Assembly (NCBI GenBank): GCA_003477305.1
Contig: DMTN01000051.1
Location: forward strand, 27,730-34,055
Length of the DNA stretch: 6,326 bases
Reading direction: 5' to 3'
Origin: Acholeplasmatales bacterium
GTDB taxonomy: Bacteria; Bacillota_I; Bacilli_A; Izemoplasmatales; Hujiaoplasmataceae
Position 1 is the first letter of the stretch, and every line of letters starts with the position of its first letter. The notes under the pieces are model-generated. The model did no database searches and was not told the DNA's origin. It was given only the letters and a program-made list of their open reading frames with translations. The translations under genes and the position numbers were made by a program. This document shows positions 1 to 6,008 of this stretch, piece after piece.

Positions 1-1070
1 CCCGTTACAACGAGATCGAGAACGTCCGCACGATGTTCTATACCGCCAGCGGCTTCGAAGTCGGCTTCTACGGCACGAGCCTCACCGCCGTCTTCAAGGC
101 GTACAACACCGCGATCGCAGCGAAACGCCCGTATATCGTGGTATTGATCGACGGCGAGGAAAATCCGCTCGCCGGCCGCCACATCCAACTCTCCACCGCG
201 CAGCCGACGATCACGCTTGCGACCGGTCTTGCGGAAGGGTATCATACCGTCAAGGTCCTGAAGCGCAGCGAAGCCCTCGAAGGCGACATCGCCCTGAAGA
301 GCCTGTCGACCGACGGCCGCTTCGCCGCGCCGGATGAAAACAAGGATCTCAAAATCCTGTTCATCGGCGACAGCTCGATGACCGGCTACGGCAATCTCGC
401 CACCTCCGTTTCGACCGCCAAGACGACGTCCAACTCCGACGGCCTCCTTGATTTCGCCTATCTGTCCGCCTACATCCACGACGCCGCCTATGCGATCGTC
501 GCTTCGAGCGGCTGGGGCGTCTCGCGCGGCTGGAACACCGTCCCCACGGGGGCGATCGACGAAGTGGAAAACATGGCGAACGCGTTTGACTACCTCGCGA
601 TCGACGGCACCAACAAGGTCCGCACCGACTGGGGCCGCTACGACACCACCGATTTCGTCCCAGACGTGATCGTGATCACGCTCGGGACCAACGATTTCAA
701 CGCGCCGGCATACGATACCATGAATGAAACCGACAAAACGGCCCTGAGAGCGCGTTTCGTCGCCGATTATGTGGCATTCCTCCTCCATCTCAATAACGTC
801 TACCCAGACGTTCCTATGATCGTGGCGTACGGGATCATGGCCGACACCTGGCGGATGGGGGCTTCCCAACTCGCCGTGATCGCCGAGGCGAACGAAACCC
901 TGGACGGCCTCGTCCACGGCCTCCAGATGGTCGCCGGCGGCACGACCCATCCGTTTGGCTCCGACTATCACCCGCAGGCGGCAACCCATATCGAAGCCGC
1001 CGACCAACTCGCCGATCTGATCGCGACCTTGACCGGTCACGCCCGCGTCCGCGACAACGTCTCTCTGTAA
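1..1070 (+). CDS. SGNH/GDSL esterase, carbohydrate-esterase-2-like (5' partial)
   Basis: Likely a deacetylase acting on acetylated polysaccharide or another O-acetyl ester. The frame is open from base 3 to the left edge (reading RYNEIENVRT before the first Met at 33), so the N-terminus is missing; 355 residues are visible. Visible residues 1 to about 110 look like the beta-sandwich that precedes the catalytic domain in CE2 enzymes (SGFEVGFYGTSL, then VVLIDGEE and GYHTVKVLKRSE). The SGNH hydrolase follows: GDSS at about 122-125, with Ser124 (codon 372-374) as nucleophile; SSGWGVSRGW as block II; LGTND at 227-231 as block III; and D321-Y-H323-P as the catalytic Asp/His block near the C-terminus. 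The D-x-H spacing is one residue shorter than the usual DxxH, as I recall for CE2. The exact substrate cannot be told. No signal peptide can be judged because the start is missing. No clear terminator follows the TAA stop. Confidence 0.85.
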   Translation, partial: RYNEIENVRTMFYTASGFEVGFYGTSLTAVFKAYNTAIAAKRPYIVVLIDGEENPLAGRHIQLSTAQPTITLATGLAEGYHTVKVLKRSEALEGDIALKSLSTDGRFAAPDENKDLKILFIGDSSMTGYGNLATSVSTAKTTSNSDGLLDFAYLSAYIHDAAYAIVASSGWGVSRGWNTVPTGAIDEVENMANAFDYLAIDGTNKVRTDWGRYDTTDFVPDVIVITLGTNDFNAPAYDTMNETDKTALRARFVADYVAFLLHLNNVYPDVPMIVAYGIMADTWRMGASQLAVIAEANETLDGLVHGLQMVAGGTTHPFGSDYHPQAATHIEAADQLADLIATLTGHARVRDNVSL

Positions 1071-1096
1071 AACCGCAGTTCTTCGCCCTTGTCGGC

Positions 1097-1125
1097 TTGA
1101 CAACGGCACCCTGCGCAAGTATAAT
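1097..1125 (+). promoter_or_regulatory. Consensus sigma-A promoter of the serS T-box leader
   Basis: A perfect -35 box TTGACA (1097-1102) and a perfect -10 box TATAAT (1120-1125) are separated by exactly 17 bases. The expected transcription start is near 1131-1133, just before the base of T-box stem I. A strong promoter fits control by attenuation, where initiation is constitutive and regulation acts on readthrough. Confidence 0.93.
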
Positions 1126-1131
1126 GGATTC

Positions 1132-1344
1132 AAACGAAGACGGAGACATGGGTATCAAGCTGCGATTCAGAAAGCCGGCGGGCGATGCGAGCCGGTGCGC
1201 GCGGATGCCGATCCATCTCCCGAGTGACGTCAAAACGTCCGCCGTCCGCGTTATCGGACCCAAAGCGCCGGGGTTTCCCCGGAACAAAGGTGGCACCGCG
1301 ATCTCACATCGTCCTTTACCGTCAGGGTAAGGGACGTTTCTATT
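1132..1344 (+). promoter_or_regulatory. T-box riboswitch (tRNA-Ser-sensing leader of serS)
   Basis: A cis-acting leader RNA that binds uncharged tRNA and controls transcription into serS. The T-box core is at 1286-1300: AAAGG, bulge UGGCACC, then GCG. AAAGG (1286-1290) pairs with CCUUU (1313-1317) and GCG (1298-1300) with CGU (1310-1312), giving the standard antiterminator with its seven-base bulge. The bulge starts UGGC; its C would pair with a G discriminator base, which is what tRNA-Ser carries. Stem I base: GACG (1139-1142) pairs with CGUC (1228-1231), with GA (1143-1144) facing UGA (1225-1227) as a likely kink-turn. The distal arm CCGGC/GCCGG (1175-1179/1191-1195) closes an 11-base loop. 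The best specifier candidate is UCC (1212-1214, Ser), followed by A as is usual; this choice is tentative. Two further hairpins lie between stem I and the antiterminator (1244-1259 and 1268-1282). Confidence 0.93.
1310..1344 (+). terminator. Regulated intrinsic terminator of the T-box
   Basis: The 5' arm at 1310-1320 pairs over 11 bases, including one G-U, with 1326-1336. The loop is five bases (1321-1325), followed by the U-rich run UUUCUAUU (1337-1344). The first eight bases of the 5' arm (1310-1317) are the same ones used by the antiterminator, so the two structures exclude each other. The run of U is interrupted, so termination may be incomplete. Confidence 0.9.
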
Positions 1345-1359
1345 CCAAGGAGGAAGAAC

Positions 1360-2646
1360 ATGCTCGATTTGAACCGCATCAGGGAAAATCCCGAAAAAGT
1401 CAAGGAACTGCTCGCCCGCAAAGGCTGGGAAGCCGATTTCACCGAATTGAACATCGATTTCACCCGCCGGAGCGAACTCTTGGTCCAAATCGAGACCGTG
1501 AAGGCCGAACAGAACCGCCTCTCCGCCTCCGTCCCCGCCGTCAAGAAACAAAACGGCGACATCCAGGCGATTTTCGCCAAGGTCCGGGAGCTCGCGGCCA
1601 AGAACGCCGCCGCCGAAGCCGAACTGAAGGATCTCCAGGCCAAGATCGACCGATACGTCGAGGCGCTGCCGAACACGCCCGACGAGGATCTTCTGTCCGG
1701 CGGGAAGGAAAACAACCAGCCGATCCGGACGAACCTCACGAAACCGGTCTTCGCCTTCCCCGTCAAGAACCACGTCGAACTATGCGAGGCGATCGGCCTC
1801 ATCGACTATGCCCGCGCCGCGAAGATTTCCGGATCCGGCACGTGGATCTACACGAACCTCGGCGCGCAGTTGGAATGGGCCCTCCTCAACTTCTTCATCT
1901 CCGAGCATCTCGCCGACCATTACGAGTTCATCCTACCGCCGCATCTTTTAAACGAGGATAGCGGCTATACCGCCGGCCAGTTCCCGAAATTCCGCAACGA
2001 CGTCTTCTGGCTCAAGGGCGCCGACCCCGAGAAGTTCATGTTGCCGACGGCGGAAACCGCCCTCGTCAACCTCCACAGGGATGAAATCCTGTTGGAAGAC
2101 GACCTACCGAAGAAATACTTCGCCTACACCCCCTGCTACCGCCAGGAAGCGGGTTCCTACCGTACCGAAGAACGCGGGATGGTGCGCGGCTACCAATTCA
2201 ACAAAGTCGAGATGGTGCAGTACACCACCGAGGAAGGCTCCGACGCCGCCTTCGACGAGATGGTCGAGAAGGCCGAACGGATCGTCCGCAAGCTCGGGCT
2301 CCATTTCCAGACCTCCAAACTCGCCGCCGGCGACTGCAGCCACGCGATGGCGCGCACGTTTGACATCGAGGTCTGGATTCCCTCGATGGGCATCTTCAAG
2401 GAAGTCTCGTCCGCGTCCAACGCGCGCGATTATCAGGCCCGCCGCGGAAAAATCCGCTATCGCGACAAGGCGACCGGAAAAACCAAGTTCTGCCACACCC
2501 TGAATGCCTCCGGGCTTGCGACCTCGCGCATCTTCCCGGCGATCATCGAGCAGTACCAGCAGGCCGACGGATCGGTGAAGGTCCCGGACGTCTTGGTCCC
2601 GTTCATGGGCGGCGTCACGGTGCTCCGGCCGAAAACAAAAAAATAG
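1360..2646 (+). CDS. serS: Seryl-tRNA synthetase
   Basis: Class II synthetase that charges tRNA-Ser with serine in the cytoplasm. It has 428 residues, the usual bacterial length. The ATG at 1360 follows AAGGAGGA (1347-1354) with normal spacing. Residues 1 to about 105 form the N-terminal tRNA-binding helical arm: MLDLNRIRENPE start, then a long coiled-coil stretch at about 35-102, ending in LPNTPDED. The catalytic domain shows motif 1 around 175-200, the serine-pocket TAE at 230-232, motif 2 from C259-Y-R-Q-E-A-G-S to about E284, the block EVSSASNARDYQARR at 348-362, and motif 3 with NASGLATSR (Arg390). Motif 2 reads GSYRTEERG...RGYQFNKVE in place of the more familiar GSAGRDTRG...HQFNKVE, and motif 3 has GLATSR for GLAVGR. 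This marks a variant clade that I recall from some Bacillota. Expression is controlled by the T-box upstream, which is strong context support for the name. Confidence 0.97.
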   Translation: MLDLNRIRENPEKVKELLARKGWEADFTELNIDFTRRSELLVQIETVKAEQNRLSASVPAVKKQNGDIQAIFAKVRELAAKNAAAEAELKDLQAKIDRYVEALPNTPDEDLLSGGKENNQPIRTNLTKPVFAFPVKNHVELCEAIGLIDYARAAKISGSGTWIYTNLGAQLEWALLNFFISEHLADHYEFILPPHLLNEDSGYTAGQFPKFRNDVFWLKGADPEKFMLPTAETALVNLHRDEILLEDDLPKKYFAYTPCYRQEAGSYRTEERGMVRGYQFNKVEMVQYTTEEGSDAAFDEMVEKAERIVRKLGLHFQTSKLAAGDCSHAMARTFDIEVWIPSMGIFKEVSSASNARDYQARRGKIRYRDKATGKTKFCHTLNASGLATSRIFPAIIEQYQQADGSVKVPDVLVPFMGGVTVLRPKTKK

Positions 2647-2655
2647 CAAATAATC

Positions 2656-2684
2656 AAAAGGGTTCGCCGCGGCGAACCCTTTTT
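2656..2684. terminator. Bidirectional intrinsic terminator between serS and the convergent membrane gene
   Basis: A 12-base perfect stem (2656-2667 with 2672-2683) around a CGCG loop (2668-2671). It is flanked by A-run and T-run, so it yields a U-tract in either direction (TTTTT to 2684 on +, TTTT on -). It begins 9 bases after the serS stop and ends 21 bases before the stop of the minus-strand gene. Confidence 0.93.
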
Positions 2685-2705
2685 GGTTGAGAATGGATGA
2701 GAGGA

Positions 2706-3521
2706 TCACAAGTACGACGGGTCCTCGTTCTCCCAGGAGATGGCTTCCATGAATTCCGTTTGCGCTTCCGCGTTGGCGAAGGAGAATCGTTCGGGATATT
2801 CCAGGAAGAGATCCTCGAGGAGCGTGGGATGCGTCAGATAGGAAGAAAAATACCCCATGGTCCGTACGTCGCGGAACATCGCCGTCCGCCCGTCGGTCAT
2901 CGTAACGGTGAAATAAATGCGGCAGGAGGAACGCGTGTAGTAGGCCGATTCGATCCGGATCGAGGCGATTTCATCGATGGTGTCATACGTGTCGGGGGAG
3001 GCCCACCGGTAAGGTTCGGAGAAGACGACGCTGTTCGATCCGAGATCATACCCGAAGTCGCCGAACGTTCGGTATTCGTACGCCAGGCTGCCGAAGCCGA
3101 GGATCAACAGGGCCAAAAGGATGCGGACCGGCAGAAATCGGAAGATGTTCTGCTTGTTCAGTTCGGGGCGGGCGTCGTTGGGCTTCCCCGCGGTCATGAT
3201 CATGAAGAGGAAGACGATGCTCAAGAGAACGCTGTAGGCGAGGAAGAACGATCCCCAGATCGGACGCCACATCGCGCCGTGAAAGTAATACATCGATTCA
3301 ATCGAGAAGTACGTGTTCGTCAAAGCGAGGAGAATCACCGTCGACAACAGCACGAACGGCAGGATCACGAAAAACAGGAAGACGTACAACAGCGGCAAGA
3401 GCGGTTCCTTCCAGGCGAAATGAAGCGGCCTGCGATAGAACCAGGGCAGTTTCTTGAGCGGCCACAGGACAACGATGGCGATCAAGGCGAGGATGACATA
3501 GTAGACGATGACACCGCGCAT
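2706..3521 (-). CDS. Unrecognised four-helix membrane protein with C-terminal extracytoplasmic domain
   Basis: I do not recognise a family. The likely start is the ATG at 3521 (MRGVIVYYVI), 271 residues, with GGAG (complement of 3530-3533) eight bases upstream. Longer versions starting upstream are excluded because the promoter at 3573-3601 would lie inside them. Hydrophobic helices are at about 4-22, 41-67, 88-109 and 130-148. The loops after helix 1 (KKLPWFYRRP) and before helix 4 (KPNDARPELNKQNIFR) are basic and therefore cytoplasmic. This places a short N-terminus and the last 120 or so residues outside. That C-terminal part is polar and acidic (IDEIASIRIES, RIYFTVTMTDGRTAMFRDV) and probably folds as a mixed beta domain; it has no Cys pair or motif I can name. 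The gene stands alone between two terminators. An envelope or sensing role would be a guess. Confidence 0.8.
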   Translation of the reverse strand: MRGVIVYYVILALIAIVVLWPLKKLPWFYRRPLHFAWKEPLLPLLYVFLFFVILPFVLLSTVILLALTNTYFSIESMYYFHGAMWRPIWGSFFLAYSVLLSIVFLFMIMTAGKPNDARPELNKQNIFRFLPVRILLALLILGFGSLAYEYRTFGDFGYDLGSNSVVFSEPYRWASPDTYDTIDEIASIRIESAYYTRSSCRIYFTVTMTDGRTAMFRDVRTMGYFSSYLTHPTLLEDLFLEYPERFSFANAEAQTEFMEAISWENEDPSYL

Positions 3522-3572
3522 GGAATCAGCTCCGTTCGAAGGATATCGTGGAAAATTCGATCGTTCATGTAC

Positions 3573-3601
3573 ATTATAGAAAGTCAAGGCCGACTTGTCA
3601 A
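3573..3601 (-). promoter_or_regulatory. Consensus sigma-A promoter of the membrane-protein gene
   Basis: Read on the minus strand, TTGACA (complement of 3596-3601) and TATAAT (complement of 3573-3578) are separated by exactly 17 bases. The start of transcription should fall near 3566, giving a leader of about 45 bases before the ATG at 3521. A second TTGACT lies inside the spacer, too close to the -10 box to act. Confidence 0.92.
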
Positions 3602-3620
3602 CCGCGCCGGACGAAACGTT

Positions 3621-3652
3621 GAAAAAAGCGGATCTCCCGAAGGAAATCCGCT
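3621..3652 (-). terminator. Intrinsic terminator of the RNase J-like operon, UUCG loop
   Basis: On the minus strand the arm complementary to 3642-3652 pairs over 11 bases, with one G-U, to the complement of 3627-3637. The loop is a C(UUCG)G tetraloop (3638-3641), an unusually stable type, followed by a run of T (complement of 3622-3627). It sits six bases after the stop codon of the 154-residue gene and ends before the next promoter on the same strand, insulating the two units. Confidence 0.93.
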
Positions 3653-3658
3653 CCGGTG

Positions 3659-4123
3659 TCAACGGAAAAGGAGATAGACGAGAACGGCCCCGCCGACGAT
3701 CAGCCCGATGATCGCGAGCCCATAGAAAAAGCGCAGGTACTTCGTCGATTTCGCGAGATTCGCCGCGTTGACGAGCGCCAGATCGACATCGAGGTCTTCC
3801 TGGGGAACGGGTTCGATCCGGTAGAACCGGACTTCATAACGTTCGAAGCGGCCGGATCCGTCCGGATACAGCTGCGCGCGGACGCCGGGCGGCAGGTCCT
3901 GCTTGTCGTCATACAGCGCTTCGAGGCGGGCAATCTCGTCGAAGTCATCCACATCCTCCCAGCCGAAGTCCTCGACGAGGACGTCCTCCGGGAGGATTTC
4001 GTTTTTGAGAAACGCCGCCGTCAAACGGCCGAATTCGACGGGATCGTCGATATCGACTTCCTGTTCGGTCGCGATGCCGAGCGCCGTCAAACGGTCAATA
4101 TATTCTGCGTACTTGTTGTTCAT
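3659..4123 (-). CDS. Unrecognised small acidic protein with a single C-terminal membrane anchor
   Basis: I do not recognise a family. It has 154 residues from the ATG at 4123 (MNNKYAEYID), chosen because TTGGAGGG lies directly upstream. A GTG at 4141 would overlap the stop of the preceding gene (GTGA) and has no fitting ribosome binding site of its own, so it is less likely. Residues 1-110 are strongly acidic (for example EDFGWEDVDDFDEIARLEAL near 51-70) and appear soluble. Residues 117-131 carry a few basic residues (NLAKSTKYLR), and about 132-153 are one hydrophobic helix (FFYGLAIIGLIVGGAVLVYLLF) ending one residue before the stop. This predicts a tail-anchored protein with its body in the cytoplasm. 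It starts 14 bases after the RNase J-like gene and shares its transcript and terminator. A link to RNA decay or to the membrane location of that protein is inferred from position only. Confidence 0.82.
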   Translation of the reverse strand: MNNKYAEYIDRLTALGIATEQEVDIDDPVEFGRLTAAFLKNEILPEDVLVEDFGWEDVDDFDEIARLEALYDDKQDLPPGVRAQLYPDGSGRFERYEVRFYRIEPVPQEDLDVDLALVNAANLAKSTKYLRFFYGLAIIGLIVGGAVLVYLLFR

Positions 4124-4137
4124 ATGCCCTCCAAGGA

Positions 4138-5832
4138 TCACAGGACCTTGCAGATCTTGTCGCTTTGGGTGTCGATGATGATGGGGATGACGACCGGTTT
4201 GCGCTTCGTCTCCTTGAAGAGGTAGTCGGCGACCTGGTCGCGGATCGATTCCTTGTAGACGCGCCAGTCGATATACTTGGCGGCGAACTGCTTGGCCGTG
4301 ATGTTGCGGTAGATCAGTTCGATCTGCTTGATGACCTCTTCGTTGTCCTTCATGTACATGAAGCCGCGGGAGACGATCTCCGGCTCGTTCAGCATCAGTC
4401 TCTCTCTTGCGTCGATGTTGGCGATGATGAGAAGGAATCCATCCTGGGAAAGGAATTCGCGTTCCTTGACGACGACGTCGTTCACGTCGGCGTCGAAGTT
4501 CCCGTCGACCATGATCGAGGCGTTCATCACGGTGTCGTGCTTGAGTTCGAGGACGCCGTTTTCGAAGGTGACGACCTCGCCGTTGTCGATCACGGGGACG
4601 TTTTCGATCGGATAGCCGTATTCGATCGCCAGATCGCCCTGCGCCTGAAGATAACGGTACTCGCCGTTGATTGGGATCACGTATTTAGGTTTGAGCAGGG
4701 TGTACATGAGCTTGATGTCTTCGGTCGAGGCGTGCGACGGCGGGAGGACCTTCTTGTCGACGCGGACGAGCTTGACGCCGAGGCGATAGAGTGCATCATA
4801 TGTCTTCGCGGCGATTTTCTCGGTGCCGACGATCGGCGGGCAGAGCATCAGGACGGTGTCCTTCGCGGTGATCCGAAGCAGGCGGTCGAATCCCTTCGCC
4901 ATCCGCTGAAGCATGAAGAATGGCTCGTGGCGCTCGCCGGTGACGAGGAAGACGACGTCGGAGAACTCGTTTGTGTTCTCTTCGTCGAGATACTTCAGGT
5001 TGACGAGCTTGTCCTTCGGGATCCGGATGTAGCCCATCGTTTCGCCGAGATCGATCATCCGCTGGGCCTTGCGGCCGATGATCGAAAGTTTCTTCCCGAT
5101 CTTGAGGGCTTCGTCGATGACGCGCTGGATATGGGCGATTTCGGTCGAATACATCGCGACGATGATCCGTCCGGCGGCGTCCGCGAAGGTATCGCGGATC
5201 GTCCGGATCAGGTTGATGTCGGAGGTCGAATGGCCGACCGTGAGGGCACCGGAGGATTCGCACAAGAGGGCGAGGACGCCCTGTTCGCCATATTTCGAGA
5301 GTTTCGTGAAATCGGTCTGGTAGAACGCGCCGACGTTTTGGTCGAAGGTGAAGTCGGTGGCGTAGACGATTGCGCCGTCATGCGTCAAAACGGCGATTCC
5401 GGAAGATTCCGGAACCGAATGGGTGGTCGAGTGGAAGGCGACCTTGAAGCGTGCGAAATCGATCGTCTTGTCACGGTCGACGACGTTTAGGGAATATTTC
5501 TCGGGATCCATCTTGTTTTCGTGCAGGAGGTCCTTGACGACGGCGATCGTGAAGCCGGTGCCGTAAACCGGCGCCGGCACCTCCTGAAGGAGGAGCGGGA
5601 GGGCGCCGATGGCCTTGTCGTGGGCGTGGGAGAGAAAGACGCCGACGACGTCGCTTTTACGGGACGCCAGATAGCTGATGTCAGGGACGATCGCATCGAT
5701 GCCGAGGAGGTCGCCGGACGGGTGCTTGAGACCGGCGTCCAGGATCGCGATTTGCCGGTCGACTTCGACGCAGTACAGGTTCTTGCCGTTTTCCCCGAGA
5801 CCGCCCAAAGCGTAGAATTTGATTTGACTCAT
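4138..5832 (-). CDS. rnjB: RNase J-family protein, J2-like with degenerate active site
   Basis: A metallo-beta-lactamase/beta-CASP ribonuclease-family protein; active members do 5' exonuclease and endonuclease work in mRNA decay and rRNA maturation. It has 564 residues from the ATG at 5832 (MSQIKFYALGG), with AAAGGAG five bases upstream; a longer in-frame reading to 5955 crosses the promoter and is rejected. Family features: GGLGENGKNLY (10-20), LGIDAIVPDISYL (43-55), THSVPESSGI (137-146) with His138, Asp160 in YATDFTFD, HASTEDIKLM (367-376), LLKPKYVIPINGEYR (379-393) and the C-terminal ETKRKPVVIPIII. The metal motif HxHxDH reads H69-A-H71-D-K73-A74, so Asp and the last His are replaced. The HGEYR histidine is Asn389, HxSGH is changed to LPPSH (363-367), and TGSQGE is changed to TGERHE (298-303). 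From memory, B. subtilis RNase J2 also lacks some of these ligands, hence the J2 name. It is probably weakly active or inactive, partnering RNase J1. The paralogue assignment is less sure than the family. Confidence 0.93.
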   Translation of the reverse strand: MSQIKFYALGGLGENGKNLYCVEVDRQIAILDAGLKHPSGDLLGIDAIVPDISYLASRKSDVVGVFLSHAHDKAIGALPLLLQEVPAPVYGTGFTIAVVKDLLHENKMDPEKYSLNVVDRDKTIDFARFKVAFHSTTHSVPESSGIAVLTHDGAIVYATDFTFDQNVGAFYQTDFTKLSKYGEQGVLALLCESSGALTVGHSTSDINLIRTIRDTFADAAGRIIVAMYSTEIAHIQRVIDEALKIGKKLSIIGRKAQRMIDLGETMGYIRIPKDKLVNLKYLDEENTNEFSDVVFLVTGERHEPFFMLQRMAKGFDRLLRITAKDTVLMLCPPIVGTEKIAAKTYDALYRLGVKLVRVDKKVLPPSHASTEDIKLMYTLLKPKYVIPINGEYRYLQAQGDLAIEYGYPIENVPVIDNGEVVTFENGVLELKHDTVMNASIMVDGNFDADVNDVVVKEREFLSQDGFLLIIANIDARERLMLNEPEIVSRGFMYMKDNEEVIKQIELIYRNITAKQFAAKYIDWRVYKESIRDQVADYLFKETKRKPVVIPIIIDTQSDKICKVL

Positions 5833-5875
5833 GAGGTCTCCTTTCCTGGTTGGGAGTGCTTGATCCGTTATGAAC

Positions 5876-5903
5876 ATTATACGATAATCCTGCCCTTTTT
5901 GAA
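5876..5903 (-). promoter_or_regulatory. Promoter of the RNase J-like operon
   Basis: On the minus strand a perfect TATAAT (complement of 5876-5881) stands about 44 bases upstream of the start codon. The best -35 box is TTCAAA (complement of 5898-5903), matching four of six consensus bases, with a 16-base spacer. The -10 box is convincing; the -35 box is weak. Confidence 0.75.
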
Positions 5904-5983
5904 ACGAGGATGTTGAAAAAGACCTCAAGGCGGGCAAATCCGGCATTCTTTCCAACGGTCGCAGGCACGAATCGTTGAACCTG

Positions 5984-5992
5984 TGATAAAAT
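5984..5992 (+). promoter_or_regulatory. Putative extended -10 promoter of recU
   Basis: TGATAAAAT (5984-5992) fits the extended form TGn followed by a -10 hexamer TAAAAT (five of six). No good -35 box lies 16-18 bases upstream, which is common for extended -10 promoters. Transcription would begin near 5998-6000, leaving only about 10 bases before the chosen start codon. It diverges from the RNase J-like promoter, with about 105 bases between the two -10 boxes. Confidence 0.55.
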
Positions 5993-6008
5993 GGGGATGG
6001 TGATGACC

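Noticed and set aside
1236..1259. Repeated CGTCC/GTCCG words as a possible repeat element
   Set aside because: They are explained as arms of a short hairpin (1244-1259) between stem I and the antiterminator of the T-box.
835..1773. Overlapping open frames across the T-box on both strands (for example 835-1773 minus, 1185-1961 plus, 1251-1802 minus)
   Set aside because: They cut through the esterase end, the structured leader and the serS start, and their products are low-complexity. The leader RNA and serS account for this stretch.
3522..3662. N-terminal extension of the membrane protein up to 3662
   Set aside because: It would contain the terminator of the upstream operon and a perfect TTGACA-17-TATAAT promoter, so translation from there on this transcript is implausible.
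2697..3677. 326-codon open frame on the + strand opposite the membrane protein
   Set aside because: The product is rich in Arg, Glu, Gln and Asp without hydrophobic cores, and it runs through a promoter and a terminator of the minus strand. It is a shadow of the real gene.
3656..4225. 189-codon open frame on the + strand opposite the small tail-anchored gene
   Set aside because: It spans the end of one minus-strand gene and the next, with no start signals. The minus-strand reading has a ribosome binding site, a clear membrane helix and a terminator.
4165..5490. Long open frame (441 codons) on the + strand opposite the RNase J-like gene
   Set aside because: It mirrors a well-supported gene, its product is a low-complexity Asp/Val/Glu-rich string with no domain, and no promoter or ribosome binding site is seen. 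G+C-rich codon bias on the other strand explains it.
5833..5955. N-terminal extension of the RNase J-like protein up to 5955
   Set aside because: It crosses the -10 box at 5876-5881. The family N-terminus begins at the MSQIKFYALGG methionine, which has a good ribosome binding site.
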